Shown here: piece by piece, positions 26,432 through 35,814 of the stretch
Layout of the letters: every line of letters begins with the position of its first letter
Numbering within the stretch: the stretch's first letter is position 1
Source of the DNA: Rhodoferax lacus
GTDB taxonomy: Bacteria; Pseudomonadota; Gammaproteobacteria; Burkholderiales; Burkholderiaceae_C
Direction of reading: 5' to 3'
Assembly (NCBI RefSeq): GCF_003415675.1
Contig: NZ_QFZK01000014.1
Coordinates: forward strand, 1 to 64,000
Length of the DNA stretch: 64,000 nucleotides
Notes under the pieces: generated by a model
Database searches by the model: none
What the model saw: the letters and a program-made list of their open reading frames with translations, nothing else
What the model was told of the DNA's origin: nothing
Position numbers and translations under genes: made by a program

Positions 26432-27387
26432 CCCTTGCTTTCGGCCGGAGCGGTGCGCACGCTCAGCAGCATGGTCAACGCCAGGATGCCCACCACAACG
26501 CCCAGCGAGAACAGGACCGGGATTTTGTAGACATCGATCAGGCACATCTTGGCACCGATGAACACCAGAATCACAGCCAGGCCGTAGTTGAGCAGATGGA
26601 ACTTGTTGGCCACCGCAGCCAGCAGGAAGTACATGGCGCGCAGGCCCAGAATGGCAAACACATTGCTGGTCAGCACAATGAAGGGGTCACTGGTGATGGC
26701 GAAGATGGCGGGGATGGAGTCCACCGCAAAAATCACGTCGGTGAGCGCAATCAGGCAGATCACCATCATGAGCGGCGTGGCGATCTTCTTGCCGTTTTCC
26801 ATGGTCCAGAAGTTCTCGCCGTCATAGTTCTTGCTCACCGGCAGCAGCTTGCGCAGCAGCTTGAGGGCCGGGTTGTCGTTGAGGTCGGGCTCCTTGCCGG
26901 CGGCCCACCACATCTTCACGCCGGTGAGGATCAGGAAGGCACCGAACACGTAGAGGATCCAGTGGAACTCGGCCAACAGCCAGCCACCCACCAGGATCAT
27001 GATGGTGCGCAGCACGATGGCGCCGATGATGCCGATCATCAGCACCCGCTTCTGGAAGTGCGTGGGCACGGCGAAGTAGGTGAAGATCAGCAGGAACACA
27101 AAGATGTTGTCCACTGCCAGCGACTTCTCGATCAGGTAACCGGTCAGAAACTCCAGCGAGCGGGTGTTGGCAATTTCCGTGGAGCCGGTGGCGTCTTTGA
27201 CGGCCCACCAGAAGAGGCCGTTGAACAGGAAGCTCAGGCCGATCCAGACCAGGGACCAGTTCAGCGCTTCCTTCACGCCGATGTCGTGCGAGCCCTGTTT
27301 TCTGAGCACCACAAAGTCAATGAACAGCGACACCAGCACGATGCCGCCGAAAGTGGCCCACAACCAGAGGGGAGCAATTGTCTGCAT
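26428..27387 (-). CDS. TerC/Alx family integral membrane protein
   Basis: A 319-residue protein with about nine membrane segments and the two TerC-family motifs SLAVDNIFVFLLIF and DVIFAVDSIPAIFA, whose Asp residues are conserved metal sites. Alx-type members export manganese or respond to alkaline pH. ATG 27387 has GAGG 7 nt upstream. I looked for the yybP-ykoY manganese riboswitch upstream but could not support one. Confidence 0.92.
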   Translation of the reverse strand: MQTIAPLWLWATFGGIVLVSLFIDFVVLRKQGSHDIGVKEALNWSLVWIGLSFLFNGLFWWAVKDATGSTEIANTRSLEFLTGYLIEKSLAVDNIFVFLLIFTYFAVPTHFQKRVLMIGIIGAIVLRTIMILVGGWLLAEFHWILYVFGAFLILTGVKMWWAAGKEPDLNDNPALKLLRKLLPVSKNYDGENFWTMENGKKIATPLMMVICLIALTDVIFAVDSIPAIFAITSDPFIVLTSNVFAILGLRAMYFLLAAVANKFHLLNYGLAVILVFIGAKMCLIDVYKIPVLFSLGVVVGILALTMLLSVRTAPAESKG

Positions 27388-27632
27388 GAATAACCTCACA
27401 CCGTACGAATGGAAAACCGGCCACCCCTGAGGGGCACCGCGCCTGTGCGGCATGCGAAAAGATAGCCTGTGCACATGGGACGCAAGTCTATCCCCGAAGC
27501 CTCATGTTTATGCAGAATTGAATATCTTTAAGCTTCGAAAAAACAGGAGCGTTGCTACGCATTCCCCTGCTGTGCGGAGCGCTCCCGCACGGGCAACATG
27601 CCTTCCATTCCCAAAAACGAAAGGCGGATGCC

Positions 27633-28157
27633 ATGACAGGCCAACCCAAGCACTGGAGCGAACGCTTGAGCGCCTCGCTGCCCACCCGGCACACCTTGTC
27701 TGCCCACCCCTGGCTGCAGCCGGTCGGCACGCGGCTGCTGGACCCGCAGCTTTGGCGGCTGCAACACGAAGCGGTGGCCCGCGGTGTGGCGGTTGGCACG
27801 TTTTGGGCTTTTGCCATTCCATTCGCCCAGCTGGTGGTGGCAGCGGTGCACTGCACCTGGTGGCGCGCCAACATTCCGGTCGCCGCCGCAATGACCATGG
27901 TGACCAATCCGCTGACGATTGGTTTCTGGCTCTGGCTGGCCTACCAGCTGGGCGCGCAGATCCTGGGCGAACCCCTGGGCCAGGCCATGGCCGCAGGCGC
28001 CCAGGCGCCGTCGTGGTTTGCGGAGTATGGCTGGCCCACGGTGCTGGGCATGGGCCTGTTTGCCACGGGCGGGGCGGCCTTGGGCTATGTGGCCGTCAAG
28101 CTGGTGTGGCGCCTGCGCGTCTGGCTGAAGCGGCGCACACGCCGGGCCGCCGCGTGA
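27633..28157 (+). CDS. DUF2062 membrane protein
   Basis: A 174-residue protein with three hydrophobic segments and the DUF2062 signature: ARGVAVGTFWAFAIPFAQ, then ANIPVAAAMTMVTNPLT. AAGG lies about 8 nt before ATG 27633, so longer upstream starts are unnecessary. The family is of unknown function and is found near cell-envelope genes. Confidence 0.88.
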   Translation: MTGQPKHWSERLSASLPTRHTLSAHPWLQPVGTRLLDPQLWRLQHEAVARGVAVGTFWAFAIPFAQLVVAAVHCTWWRANIPVAAAMTMVTNPLTIGFWLWLAYQLGAQILGEPLGQAMAAGAQAPSWFAEYGWPTVLGMGLFATGGAALGYVAVKLVWRLRVWLKRRTRRAAA

Positions 28158-28278
28158 ACGCGCGGCAGCGGCCACGGCATCCCTTTTTTCGGAGTGTGCC
28201 TCAGCCTCTTGCTGCTTTTTCACAAGCGCCCGGCAACCTACGCTTGGCCCTGTTCTTTCATATTCAAAGGAGATTCCC

Positions 28279-29214
28279 ATGAAACGCTTGCTCTCACTGT
28301 TGGCCGTGGTCTTTGCCTTCGGCCTCTCCACGCTGGCCCTGGACGCCGAAGCCGCCAAACGCCTGGGCTCCGGCAAATCCATGGGCACGCAACGCCAGGC
28401 TGCGCCCGACAAAGCACCCGCCGCTGCCACGCCCTCGGCGGGCGCACCGGCAGCAGGTGCCGCCGGCGCCGCTGCTGCAAGTCCGGCACGTTCGTGGATG
28501 GGCCCGGTTGCCGGCCTGGCAGCGGGCCTAGGCCTGGCGGCACTGGCCTCGCACCTGGGCTTTGGCGACGAGTTGGCATCGCTGGTGATGATGGGCTTGT
28601 TGGCCGCAGCTGTGATGCTGGCCATCGGCTTCTTCCTGCGCAAGCGTGCCGCCGCGCAGCAAGGCACGCCACAGGCACCGCAGGGCATGCAGTTCGCCCG
28701 GGTGAACGGCGGCTTGGCACCCGACGCCGTGCGCAGGGCTGCGCAGGATGTTCCGGCCTACAAAGTGTCCATGCCCGCAGGCGGGCGCAGCAGCATGGGC
28801 CCGGGCACAGCGGAGCGGGACAACCGCCGCATACCCGCGGACTTTGACACCGCCGGCTTTGAACGCAACGCCCGGGTCTACTTCCTGCGCCTGCAGGCCG
28901 CCAACGATGCCTGCGACCTGGACGATATCCGCCAGTTCACCACGCCCGAAATGTTTGCCGAACTTCAGCTGGACATGCATGAGCGCGGCAAGCTGCTGCA
29001 GAAGACCGAGGTGACCCGCATCGAGGCCGAGGTCACCGATGTCGAAGAAGACGCAGACCACTATCTGGTGAGCGTGCGTTGCACGGGCGTGCTGCATGGC
29101 GGCAACGCAGAAGCGGCCGAGTCGTTCGACGAGATATGGCATTGGGCCCGCTCACGCCAGGACAATGGTGGTTGGGTGCTGTCCGGAATACAGCAGCACC
29201 GTGCGCTGGCCTAG
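28279..29214 (+). CDS. Tim44-like domain protein
   Basis: A 311-residue protein: signal peptide (cleavage near ALDAEA), an Ala/Pro-rich linker (about 35-75), one or two membrane segments (about 78-122), a charged stretch, and a C-terminal Tim44-like domain (about 185-308). The domain carries FERNARVYFLRLQAANDACDLDDIRQFTTPEMFAEL-type features. Bacterial members are envelope proteins linked to lipid or import functions. The next gene overlaps its stop by 4 nt on the opposite strand. Confidence 0.88.
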   Translation: MKRLLSLLAVVFAFGLSTLALDAEAAKRLGSGKSMGTQRQAAPDKAPAAATPSAGAPAAGAAGAAAASPARSWMGPVAGLAAGLGLAALASHLGFGDELASLVMMGLLAAAVMLAIGFFLRKRAAAQQGTPQAPQGMQFARVNGGLAPDAVRRAAQDVPAYKVSMPAGGRSSMGPGTAERDNRRIPADFDTAGFERNARVYFLRLQAANDACDLDDIRQFTTPEMFAELQLDMHERGKLLQKTEVTRIEAEVTDVEEDADHYLVSVRCTGVLHGGNAEAAESFDEIWHWARSRQDNGGWVLSGIQQHRALA

Positions 29215-30269
29215 GTGTGCTGCACGGCACTGGCGCGGTGGCTTGAGAAATCCAGCACCACGCGCGAGGGCACTTCGCCCTTGCCCAAGCGCTCGAACAC
29301 GCTGTTGATGGCCGACAGGGGCTGCAACTCGATGTCGGCCTTGACCCGGCCCTGGGCGGCAAAGGCCAGGGCCTCGGCCATGTCCTTGCGCGTGCCCACA
29401 AACGAGCCGCGCACGGTGATGCAGTTGGCCACCACGTCAAACAGCGGCATGGGGAACTCGCCCGGGGGAATGCCCACTAGTACGCAGGTGCCCCACTTGC
29501 GCGTGAAGCCCACGCCCTGCTTGAAGGCTGGCAGCGACGGTGCGGTGATCAGAACGCCGTGCGCACCACCACCGGTAATAGCCACCACGGCCGCAACCGG
29601 GTCGCCCTTGGCGGCGTTGACCACGGCCTCAGCACCCAGGCGCGTGGCGTGGGCCAGTTTGTCGTCATCAATATCTACCGCGCATACGCGCAGGCCCATG
29701 GCCAGGGCGTACTGCACCGCCAGATGGCCCAGCCCGCCAATGCCGGAGATGACGATCCACTCGCCCGGCTTGGCCTGCGTTTCCTTGATGCCCTTGTAAG
29801 AGGTCACGCCCGCGCAGATCAGCGGTGCGGCCTCGATGGCCGAGAGACCCGCCGGGATGTGGGCCACGTACTGCGGGTCGGCAATGATGTATTCGGCAAA
29901 GCCGCCGTTTTGCGTGTAGCCACCAAACTGCGCCTCAGCACACACGGTCTCGCGCGCGGCCAGGCAAAACTCGCAGTGGCCGCAGGCCGAGTACAGCCAG
30001 GGCACGCCCACGCGCTCACCCAGCTTCACAGCGGTCACGCCCTCGCCCAGCGCCACCACCAGGCCAATGCCCTCGTGGCCCGGTGTGAAGGGCAGCGCGG
30101 GCTTGAGTGGCCAGTCGCCATTGCGGGCGTGCAGGTCGGTGTGGCAGACACCGCAGGCTTCTATCTTCACCAGGATCTGCCCGGCGTCCGGTGTGGGAAT
30201 GTCTATGGTCTTGAGGACCAGGGGCTGGCCGAACTGCTCGACCTGGGCGGCTTGCATGGTGTGTGTCAT
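29211..30269 (-). CDS. adhP: Zinc-dependent alcohol dehydrogenase AdhP
   Basis: A 352-residue medium-chain dehydrogenase. Catalytic zinc ligands are C42 and H65 with E66 in GHEGIG. The structural zinc Cys set is C96, C99, C102 and C110. The NAD fold glycines are GIGGLG (176-181). It matches E. coli AdhP across its length and oxidises ethanol and other short alcohols or reduces aldehydes. ATG 30269 has AAAGGAA upstream; an in-frame ATG 12 nt downstream is an alternative. Confidence 0.94.
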   Translation of the reverse strand: MTHTMQAAQVEQFGQPLVLKTIDIPTPDAGQILVKIEACGVCHTDLHARNGDWPLKPALPFTPGHEGIGLVVALGEGVTAVKLGERVGVPWLYSACGHCEFCLAARETVCAEAQFGGYTQNGGFAEYIIADPQYVAHIPAGLSAIEAAPLICAGVTSYKGIKETQAKPGEWIVISGIGGLGHLAVQYALAMGLRVCAVDIDDDKLAHATRLGAEAVVNAAKGDPVAAVVAITGGGAHGVLITAPSLPAFKQGVGFTRKWGTCVLVGIPPGEFPMPLFDVVANCITVRGSFVGTRKDMAEALAFAAQGRVKADIELQPLSAINSVFERLGKGEVPSRVVLDFSSHRASAVQHT

Positions 30270-30505
30270 GGGGAAGTTCCTTTGGTTAGCCCCCATCATG
30301 GACAGCACGGCGCGCACAGTCTGCGCTGTGGCACACACAACGGCTTTCTTCGCTCGTGTCTTTGACAGGCAAAGCCGCCCACTAGCCGCTTAGTCGCTGC
30401 GGTAATTTGCAACTGCGCATTCGGTCGTTCCTGTTTGGGCCGCGCACTTCCAGAATGGGCGCATCCATATCCAAGAACTTCTTGCCTGCAAGGGCCGCTG
30501 CCGCC

Positions 30506-31102
30506 ATGACGCAACTCCACTCCCTTCCCGAAGCCTCGCTGAACCAACTGTTTCGCGTGGCCCGCACCGTCAACGGCTTTCAGTCGGTGCCCGTCAGCGA
30601 CGAGACCCTGCACGCGCTGTATGACCTGCTCAAGTGGGGCCCCACGGCCTTCAATGCGCAGCCTGCGCGCTATGTGTTTGTGCGCAGCGCCGAGGCCAAG
30701 GAGAAGCTCAGGCCCGCGCTGTCGTCGGGCAATGTGGCACAGACGCTGGCCGCCTCGGTGACGGTGATCGTGGCGCAGGACACGCGCTTCTTCGAGCACC
30801 TGCCGGTGCAATTCCCGGCCTACAACGCCAAACCCCTGTTTGAAGCCAATGCGGCCCTGTCCCTGGCCACCGCTGCGCGCAACAGCAGCCTGCAGGGCGC
30901 CTACCTGATTCTGGCGGCGCGCGCGCTGGGTCTGGATGCGGGTCCGCAATCCGGCTTTGACCCCGAGCAGATCAACAAGGCCTTCTTCCCCGATGGCCGC
31001 TACCAGGTGAACTTCCTGGTGAATCTGGGCGTGGCCGACCCCGCCGGCATTCGCCCACGCGGCCCGCGCCTGGGCTTTGAAGAAGTCGCACAGATTCTGT
31101 AA
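30506..31102 (+). CDS. rutE: RutE-like malonic semialdehyde reductase (nitroreductase fold)
   Basis: A 198-residue nitroreductase-family flavoprotein that closely follows E. coli RutE (196 residues): VSDETLHALYDLLKWGPTAFN, then EKLRPALSSGN, then ARALGLDAGPQSGFD. RutE reduces malonic semialdehyde in uracil breakdown, or acts as a general enone/quinone reductase. The other rut genes are not in this window. ATG 30506 gives the RutE length. Two longer in-frame starts upstream are unlikely. Confidence 0.82.
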   Translation: MTQLHSLPEASLNQLFRVARTVNGFQSVPVSDETLHALYDLLKWGPTAFNAQPARYVFVRSAEAKEKLRPALSSGNVAQTLAASVTVIVAQDTRFFEHLPVQFPAYNAKPLFEANAALSLATAARNSSLQGAYLILAARALGLDAGPQSGFDPEQINKAFFPDGRYQVNFLVNLGVADPAGIRPRGPRLGFEEVAQIL

Positions 31103-31125
31103 ACCCGCCTGCACAGACACACACC

Positions 31126-32394
31126 ATGCAACGAACCAAACACACCCTCACACGCCACAGCTGCCTGCTGGCCCTGTTGCTGCTGCCTTATGCAGCCCAG
31201 GCCACCAACGGCTATTTTTCCAGCGGCTACGGCGCCAAGGCGCAGGGCCTGGCCGGCGTCGGCATTGCCCTTCCACAGGACGCCCTGGCTGCAGCCACCA
31301 ACCCCGCAGGCACCGCCTTGGTGGGCGAGCGTGCCGACCTGGGCGTGACACTGTTCACACCCAACCGCAGCGCCGACATCGTGGGCAACGGCGCAGGTGC
31401 AGACGCCAGCTATGACGGCAATGGCACAAAGCGTTTTCTCATTCCCGAATTTGCCTTTACCCGCCGCATTGACGCCAACACCGCGTGGGGGCTTGCGGCC
31501 TACGGCAACGGCGGCTTCAACACCGACTACCCCACCAACCCCTACGGCCGCTTTGGTGCCACCGGTTCGGCCGGCATCAGCCTGGAGCAGCTCATCATCA
31601 CGCCCTCGCTGGCCTACAAAATCAATGAAGCGCACACCGTGGGCGTGGCGCTGAATGTGGCCTACCAGCAGTTCTCGGCCAAGGGCATTGGCATCTTTGG
31701 CACCAGCCAGACTTCCAGCGCGCCTGCCAACGTGAGTGACCAGGGCGTGGACAGCAGCACCGGCAGCGGCCTGCGCATAGGCTGGACCGGCAAGCTCAGC
31801 CCCAGCCTGACCCTGGGCGCCACCTGGGCCTCCAAGATCACCGGCAAGTTTGACAAATACAAGGGCCTGTTTGCCGACGGCGGCAGCTTTGACATCCCGG
31901 AAAACTATGGTCTGGGCCTGGCCTTTGCGGCCTCACCGGAATGGACGCTGGCCGCCGATGTGCAGACCATCCGCTACAGCCAGGTCAACGCGGTGGGCGA
32001 CTCGGCCGCCAGTTTCTTTGCCGGCCAAAAACAGCTGGGCACGGCCAATGGCCCGGGCTTTGGCTGGCGTGACATCACCGTGCTCAAGCTCGGTGCCAGC
32101 CACCAGTACAACCGGGACTGGGTACTGCGCGGCGGCATCAGCGTGGCCGACCAGCCGGTGGCAGCACAAGAGACCTTCTTCAACATCCTGGCCCCTGGCG
32201 TGGTGCAAAAGCACCTGACACTGGGTGCCACCTGGACCAGCCCCGCGGGCGGAGAATGGACCGGCTACTATGCGCGCGCCTTTGGCGAAAGCGTGACCGG
32301 CAACCAATCCATCCCTGCCAGCTTTGCTGGCGGCAATGTCAACCTGCATCTGGATGAAACCCTGCTGGGTGTTTCCTACGGCTGGAAGTTCTGA
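31126..32394 (+). CDS. FadL/OmpP1-type outer membrane transport protein
   Basis: A 422-residue outer-membrane beta-barrel protein. A signal peptide ends at AAQA, then TNGYFSSGYGAKAQGLAG, the FadL-family N-terminal hatch with the NPA motif (ATNPAGTALVG). The C terminus ends in aromatic Phe (SYGWKF), typical of barrels. It probably takes up hydrophobic compounds. It lies 24 nt after the nitroreductase in the same direction. The HNH gene overlaps its 3' end by 19 nt. Confidence 0.9.
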   Translation: MQRTKHTLTRHSCLLALLLLPYAAQATNGYFSSGYGAKAQGLAGVGIALPQDALAAATNPAGTALVGERADLGVTLFTPNRSADIVGNGAGADASYDGNGTKRFLIPEFAFTRRIDANTAWGLAAYGNGGFNTDYPTNPYGRFGATGSAGISLEQLIITPSLAYKINEAHTVGVALNVAYQQFSAKGIGIFGTSQTSSAPANVSDQGVDSSTGSGLRIGWTGKLSPSLTLGATWASKITGKFDKYKGLFADGGSFDIPENYGLGLAFAASPEWTLAADVQTIRYSQVNAVGDSAASFFAGQKQLGTANGPGFGWRDITVLKLGASHQYNRDWVLRGGISVADQPVAAQETFFNILAPGVVQKHLTLGATWTSPAGGEWTGYYARAFGESVTGNQSIPASFAGGNVNLHLDETLLGVSYGWKF

Positions 32395-32624
32395 TCGCCT
32401 CCGGGCTGCGCCACCTTGGCGTGGCGCTGGTTGTTGCAGCGCCCGTGGCTGATGGCCAGGTTCTCCTGGTGGCTGCTGCCGCCTTCGCTTAAGGGCTGTA
32501 TGTGTTCCAGCGTGGCGTCTGCGGGCAGCACATGCTCGCCGCACATCCAGCAGGGCACCACGCCGTGCAGCTGGCGGGCCACGGTCTTGTAAATCTTGTC
32601 GCGGGTCAGGCCGAGTTTGCTCAT
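32376..32624 (-). CDS. Small HNH-domain protein
   Basis: An 82-residue HNH-fold protein with a CWMC zinc knuckle, the H-containing strand LEHIQPLSEGG and the closing ENLAISHGRCNNQR segment (N, H and C positions intact). Small HNH proteins are nucleases or nicking enzymes, but the cellular role here is unknown. Its start overlaps the stop of the oxygenase gene (ATGA), so the two are coupled. Confidence 0.82.
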   Translation of the reverse strand: MSKLGLTRDKIYKTVARQLHGVVPCWMCGEHVLPADATLEHIQPLSEGGSSHQENLAISHGRCNNQRHAKVAQPGGDQNFQP

Positions 32625-33397
32625 GGGTTGGGGGTGGGGGTGGGTATGCATTGTCCGGTACGGGGGCACACGGTGGCTGGTGCGCCGTGGTACCAGACTT
32701 GCTCGGGCTCTTGCGCCTGGTCCAGCCGCAAGGCGGTGGCAGGGTCGGTATCCAAAGTGATGTGCAGAGCCTGCATGAGGCGCGCATCTTCAACGGGGAG
32801 CTCCCAGGTCAGGAAGACCTGGTCGCAGTTCTGCGCGCCGGCAAAGTCCGCTGCATCGAAGCCGCTGGCGTGCCGGGCAATCACGGCATGCGGCTGGCCG
32901 GTGTCAAAAATCAATGCGGTGCCGCGCACCAACGGAATGCGCTGGCCGGTGTGCGGGAAGTGCACATCCAGGCCGCAGTCCTCGCTTAGGAACAGGTTGC
33001 AAAAGGCCGCCGCGCCATACTGCGCGCCGTCGTGGTGGTAGCGCGCGCCGCGGCAGGCCATCAGGGCCACCTCGCTGGCGGTCAGCACCTCGGCCAGGCC
33101 CAGGGCGCGCGTCCAGTCGGCCACGGCGTCTACGCACTGGCGGTAGTCGGGCCAGCGCATGCGTGCGCGGGCCAGGGGCAGGGACTCCACATCGCCGGGC
33201 TCCAGGGACAGTTGCTGCGCGATCTCGCGCTGCCAGTCGGCCAGCAGCCGGGCCGGAGGTGCGGGCACTGCAAGCGTGGCGGTGAGCACCACATCCCCCA
33301 CGCTGCGGCTGCGCAGGGCTTCGCCAGTGCGGTAATAGGCAGTGTGCGGCGTGGCGCTTTCGGAAGAAGGTGTGTGGAGACGGGTAGCGATGCGCAT
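32621..33397 (-). CDS. 2OG-Fe(II) oxygenase-like protein
   Basis: A 258-residue protein with a cupin-fold dioxygenase pattern: candidate iron ligands H121-x-D123 in YHHDGA and H170 in DTGQPHAVI, with NLFLSEDCGLDVHFP between. Substrate unknown. It is the first gene of a two-gene unit with the HNH protein. Confidence 0.72.
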   Translation of the reverse strand: MRIATRLHTPSSESATPHTAYYRTGEALRSRSVGDVVLTATLAVPAPPARLLADWQREIAQQLSLEPGDVESLPLARARMRWPDYRQCVDAVADWTRALGLAEVLTASEVALMACRGARYHHDGAQYGAAAFCNLFLSEDCGLDVHFPHTGQRIPLVRGTALIFDTGQPHAVIARHASGFDAADFAGAQNCDQVFLTWELPVEDARLMQALHITLDTDPATALRLDQAQEPEQVWYHGAPATVCPRTGQCIPTPTPNP

Positions 33398-33475
33398 GGC
33401 TATGCATGGTACGCGGTGCGCAACACCATCCCTGCTATGCAGCGGGATGGCGCTTGCCGTCAGGGCTTGCGGTGT

Positions 33476-34045
33476 TCAGCGCGCCCAGCGCTTGGGCAGC
33501 ATGGATGCAAGCACGCCGTCTTTAAGGATCACGTGGTGGTAGATGGCCGCCACAGCGTGCAGGCCAGCCAGCCAGATCAGGGTGTCGCCCAGGAGGCCGT
33601 GCACTTCACCCCAGTCGGCCAGCTTGGCAATGGGCGAGTTGGCAATCCAGGGCATCTGGTCCACACGCAGGCCACCCAGCAGGGTGAGCGGATGGCCTTC
33701 GCTACCCAGCGCCAGCAGTGCACTCATGGGAAGTATCAGCAGCAGGGCCCACAGGGCCAGGTGCATCAGCTTGGCCAGCTTGTCCACGGCGCTATCGCCT
33801 CCGAACTGCGGTGCTGCCGGACGAAAGGCCAGCCACACCAGGCGCAGCAGGGTCAGCACAAACACCAGCACACCCAGTGACTCGTGCCAGACGATGTCGT
33901 TGCGGGTTGCCGGGTCCAGGCCTTCGTGCATCTGTCGGCCAAAACCGCCAGGGCCGAGGATGAAGGCAACGGTGACTGCAATGGCGGTGAGCCAGTGAAA
34001 AGCACGGCTGAGGGCGTCGTAACGGGAAGGAGAAGAGAGGTTCAT
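33476..34045 (-). CDS. Cytochrome b561 family protein
   Basis: A 189-residue membrane protein with four helices and the b561 pattern. Likely haem histidines are in RAFHWLTAIAV, IVWHESLGV, AKLMHLALW and LAGLHAVAAIYHH. It would pass electrons across the inner membrane from quinol. It stands alone upstream of the tau-like operon on the same strand; a link to that operon is not shown. Confidence 0.9.
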   Translation of the reverse strand: MNLSSPSRYDALSRAFHWLTAIAVTVAFILGPGGFGRQMHEGLDPATRNDIVWHESLGVLVFVLTLLRLVWLAFRPAAPQFGGDSAVDKLAKLMHLALWALLLILPMSALLALGSEGHPLTLLGGLRVDQMPWIANSPIAKLADWGEVHGLLGDTLIWLAGLHAVAAIYHHVILKDGVLASMLPKRWAR

Positions 34046-34120
34046 ACAAAGGCCTGTTTTTTTTAAATATGGGATCAGTATGCCGACGCTTTGTTAACCG
34101 GTGATTAAGGCACTGTATCC

Positions 34121-34993
34121 CTAGCGCTGCATGCCCCAGCGCCGCACCGTCAGGCGCTCCACGGTGCGAAAGATCAGACCTTCGACGAGCAGGCCAATGG
34201 CAATCACCATGACCAGGCCGGCAAACACGCGGTCGGTCTGGAGCTCGTTGCGGTTCTGGAAGATGTACCAGCCCAGGCCACCTTTGCCCGAGGAGGCGCC
34301 AAACACCAGCTCGGCCGCAATCAGCGTGCGCCAGGCAAAGGCCCAGCCGATCTTCAGGCCGGTGAGGATGGCCGGCAGTGCGGCGGGCACCAGGATCTGC
34401 AGCACAAAGGGCAGGCCCTTGAGGCCGTAGTTGCGCCCGGTCATGCGCAGGGTTTCGGGCACCGCCTGAAAGCCGGCAAAGGTGTTGAGCGCCATGGGCC
34501 AGACCACCGAGTGCACCAGCACAAAGATCAGGCTGCCCTGCCCCAAGCCAAACCACAACAGCGCCAGCGGCAACAGGGCAATGGCAGGCAACGGGTTGAA
34601 CATGGCCGTGAGCGTGGCCAGCACATCGCGCCCGGTGCGGGTGGACACCGCCAAAGCGGTAAGCACAAAGGCCACGAACACGCCGCCCACATAGGCCTGC
34701 AGCAGGATGGCCAGCGAGATGCGCGTCTTGACCAGCAGCTCGCCGCTGGCCATGCCGTCCCACAGGGCCAGCGCGGTCTGCCGCACGCTGGGCAGCAGCA
34801 GGTCGTTGTTGTGCAGGCGTGCGCCGACTTCCCACAGCAGCAAGCAGGCCAGCACCACCAGCAGGCGCCGGAAGAAATCGCTTTGCATCAGCTGCGTGGC
34901 CCAGGGCAGGCTGCGCTGCACATCGCGCGCGGTGACGGCGGGCAGCACGTATTCGCGCTCGGGCCGCAAGGGGGGTGTGAGAGCGTGCGTCAT
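34121..34993 (-). CDS. Sulfonate/taurine-type ABC permease (second tau-like set)
   Basis: A 290-residue inner-membrane permease of the SsuC/TauC family with about six membrane segments and the EAA-type loop around LRMTGRNYGLKGLPFVLQILVP. Its start overlaps the end of the ATPase gene by 4 nt. It is the last gene of an operon with a TauD-type dioxygenase at the other end, so the likely substrate is taurine or another sulfonate or sulfate ester. Confidence 0.9.
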   Translation of the reverse strand: MTHALTPPLRPEREYVLPAVTARDVQRSLPWATQLMQSDFFRRLLVVLACLLLWEVGARLHNNDLLLPSVRQTALALWDGMASGELLVKTRISLAILLQAYVGGVFVAFVLTALAVSTRTGRDVLATLTAMFNPLPAIALLPLALLWFGLGQGSLIFVLVHSVVWPMALNTFAGFQAVPETLRMTGRNYGLKGLPFVLQILVPAALPAILTGLKIGWAFAWRTLIAAELVFGASSGKGGLGWYIFQNRNELQTDRVFAGLVMVIAIGLLVEGLIFRTVERLTVRRWGMQR

Positions 34994-35814
34994 GCGAGAG
35001 CCTGTTCTGCCTGGGGTGGGGTGCTGTGGGCGGGCTGCTCAAACAGCAGTCCGTGGATGCGCTGGGCCGCCTGCTGAAAGGCCGGGCTGCCCTGGCTTTG
35101 CAGGTTGAAGGCATCGGCGTTGATCTCGGCGCGCAGACGCCCCGGGTGCGGCGACAGCAGAGCAATGCGGCTGCCCACCACCAAAGCTTCCTCAATCGAG
35201 TGGGTAACGAACAGCAGGGTGAAGCGCACCTCCTCCCACAGGCGCAGCAGCTCTTCCTGCATCTTGCGCCGGGTGAGTGCGTCCAGCGAGGCAAAGGGCT
35301 CGTCCATGAGCAGGATGCGCGGCTGCATGGCCAGCGCGCGGGCAATGGCCACGCGCTGCTTCATGCCGCCCGACAGGGTGTTGGGGTAGGCGGCGGTAAA
35401 GGCCGACAGGCCCACCTTGTCCAGGTAGTAGAGCGCGCGCTCGCGTGCGGCCGCACCGCGCAAGGTGCCCGAGGCGTGCAGGGCAAACAGCACGTTGTCC
35501 AGCACCGTCTTCCAGGGTGCGAGCTGGTCAAACTCCTGGAACACCACCACGCGGTCCGGGCCGGGCCCGCTCACGCTCTGGCCCTGCAACACAATGCGCC
35601 CCTGCGCTGGCGCCACAAAGCCGGCCACGGCCTTGAGCAGGGTGGATTTGCCACAGCCCGAGGGGCCCAGCAACACGTAGCGCTCGGCCTCATACACATC
35701 GATGCTTACGCCCTGCGTGGCGCGCACGATGCGGTCGCGCGTCTGGTATTCCAGACTGACGTTCTGTATCTGCAGCAGGGCCTGGGCTGTGTCACTCACC
35801 AGTTGGACGCTCAT
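34990..35814 (-). CDS. Sulfonate/taurine-type ABC ATPase (second tau-like set)
   Basis: A 274-residue ABC ATPase: Walker A GPSGCGKST (50-58), signature LSGGMKQRVAIARAL, Walker B LLMDEPFASLD and the switch THSIEEAL. The Met in LSGGM is common in NrtD/SsuB/TauB-type ATPases. It shares one base with the binding-protein stop and overlaps the permease start, so the three genes are tightly coupled. Confidence 0.92.
   Translation of the reverse strand: MSVQLVSDTAQALLQIQNVSLEYQTRDRIVRATQGVSIDVYEAERYVLLGPSGCGKSTLLKAVAGFVAPAQGRIVLQGQSVSGPGPDRVVVFQEFDQLAPWKTVLDNVLFALHASGTLRGAAARERALYYLDKVGLSAFTAAYPNTLSGGMKQRVAIARALAMQPRILLMDEPFASLDALTRRKMQEELLRLWEEVRFTLLFVTHSIEEALVVGSRIALLSPHPGRLRAEINADAFNLQSQGSPAFQQAAQRIHGLLFEQPAHSTPPQAEQALA

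Noticed and set aside
27388..27540. yybP-ykoY manganese riboswitch upstream of the TerC/Alx gene
   Set aside because: Expected because of the gene family, and a GATAG...CTATC stem is present, but the conserved yybP-ykoY core could not be matched. A covariance-model search would decide.
33792..35345. Open frame of about 517 codons on the minus strand across the tau-like permease region
   Set aside because: It is an out-of-frame reading of the same-strand ATPase and permease genes, which have full conserved motifs in their own frames.
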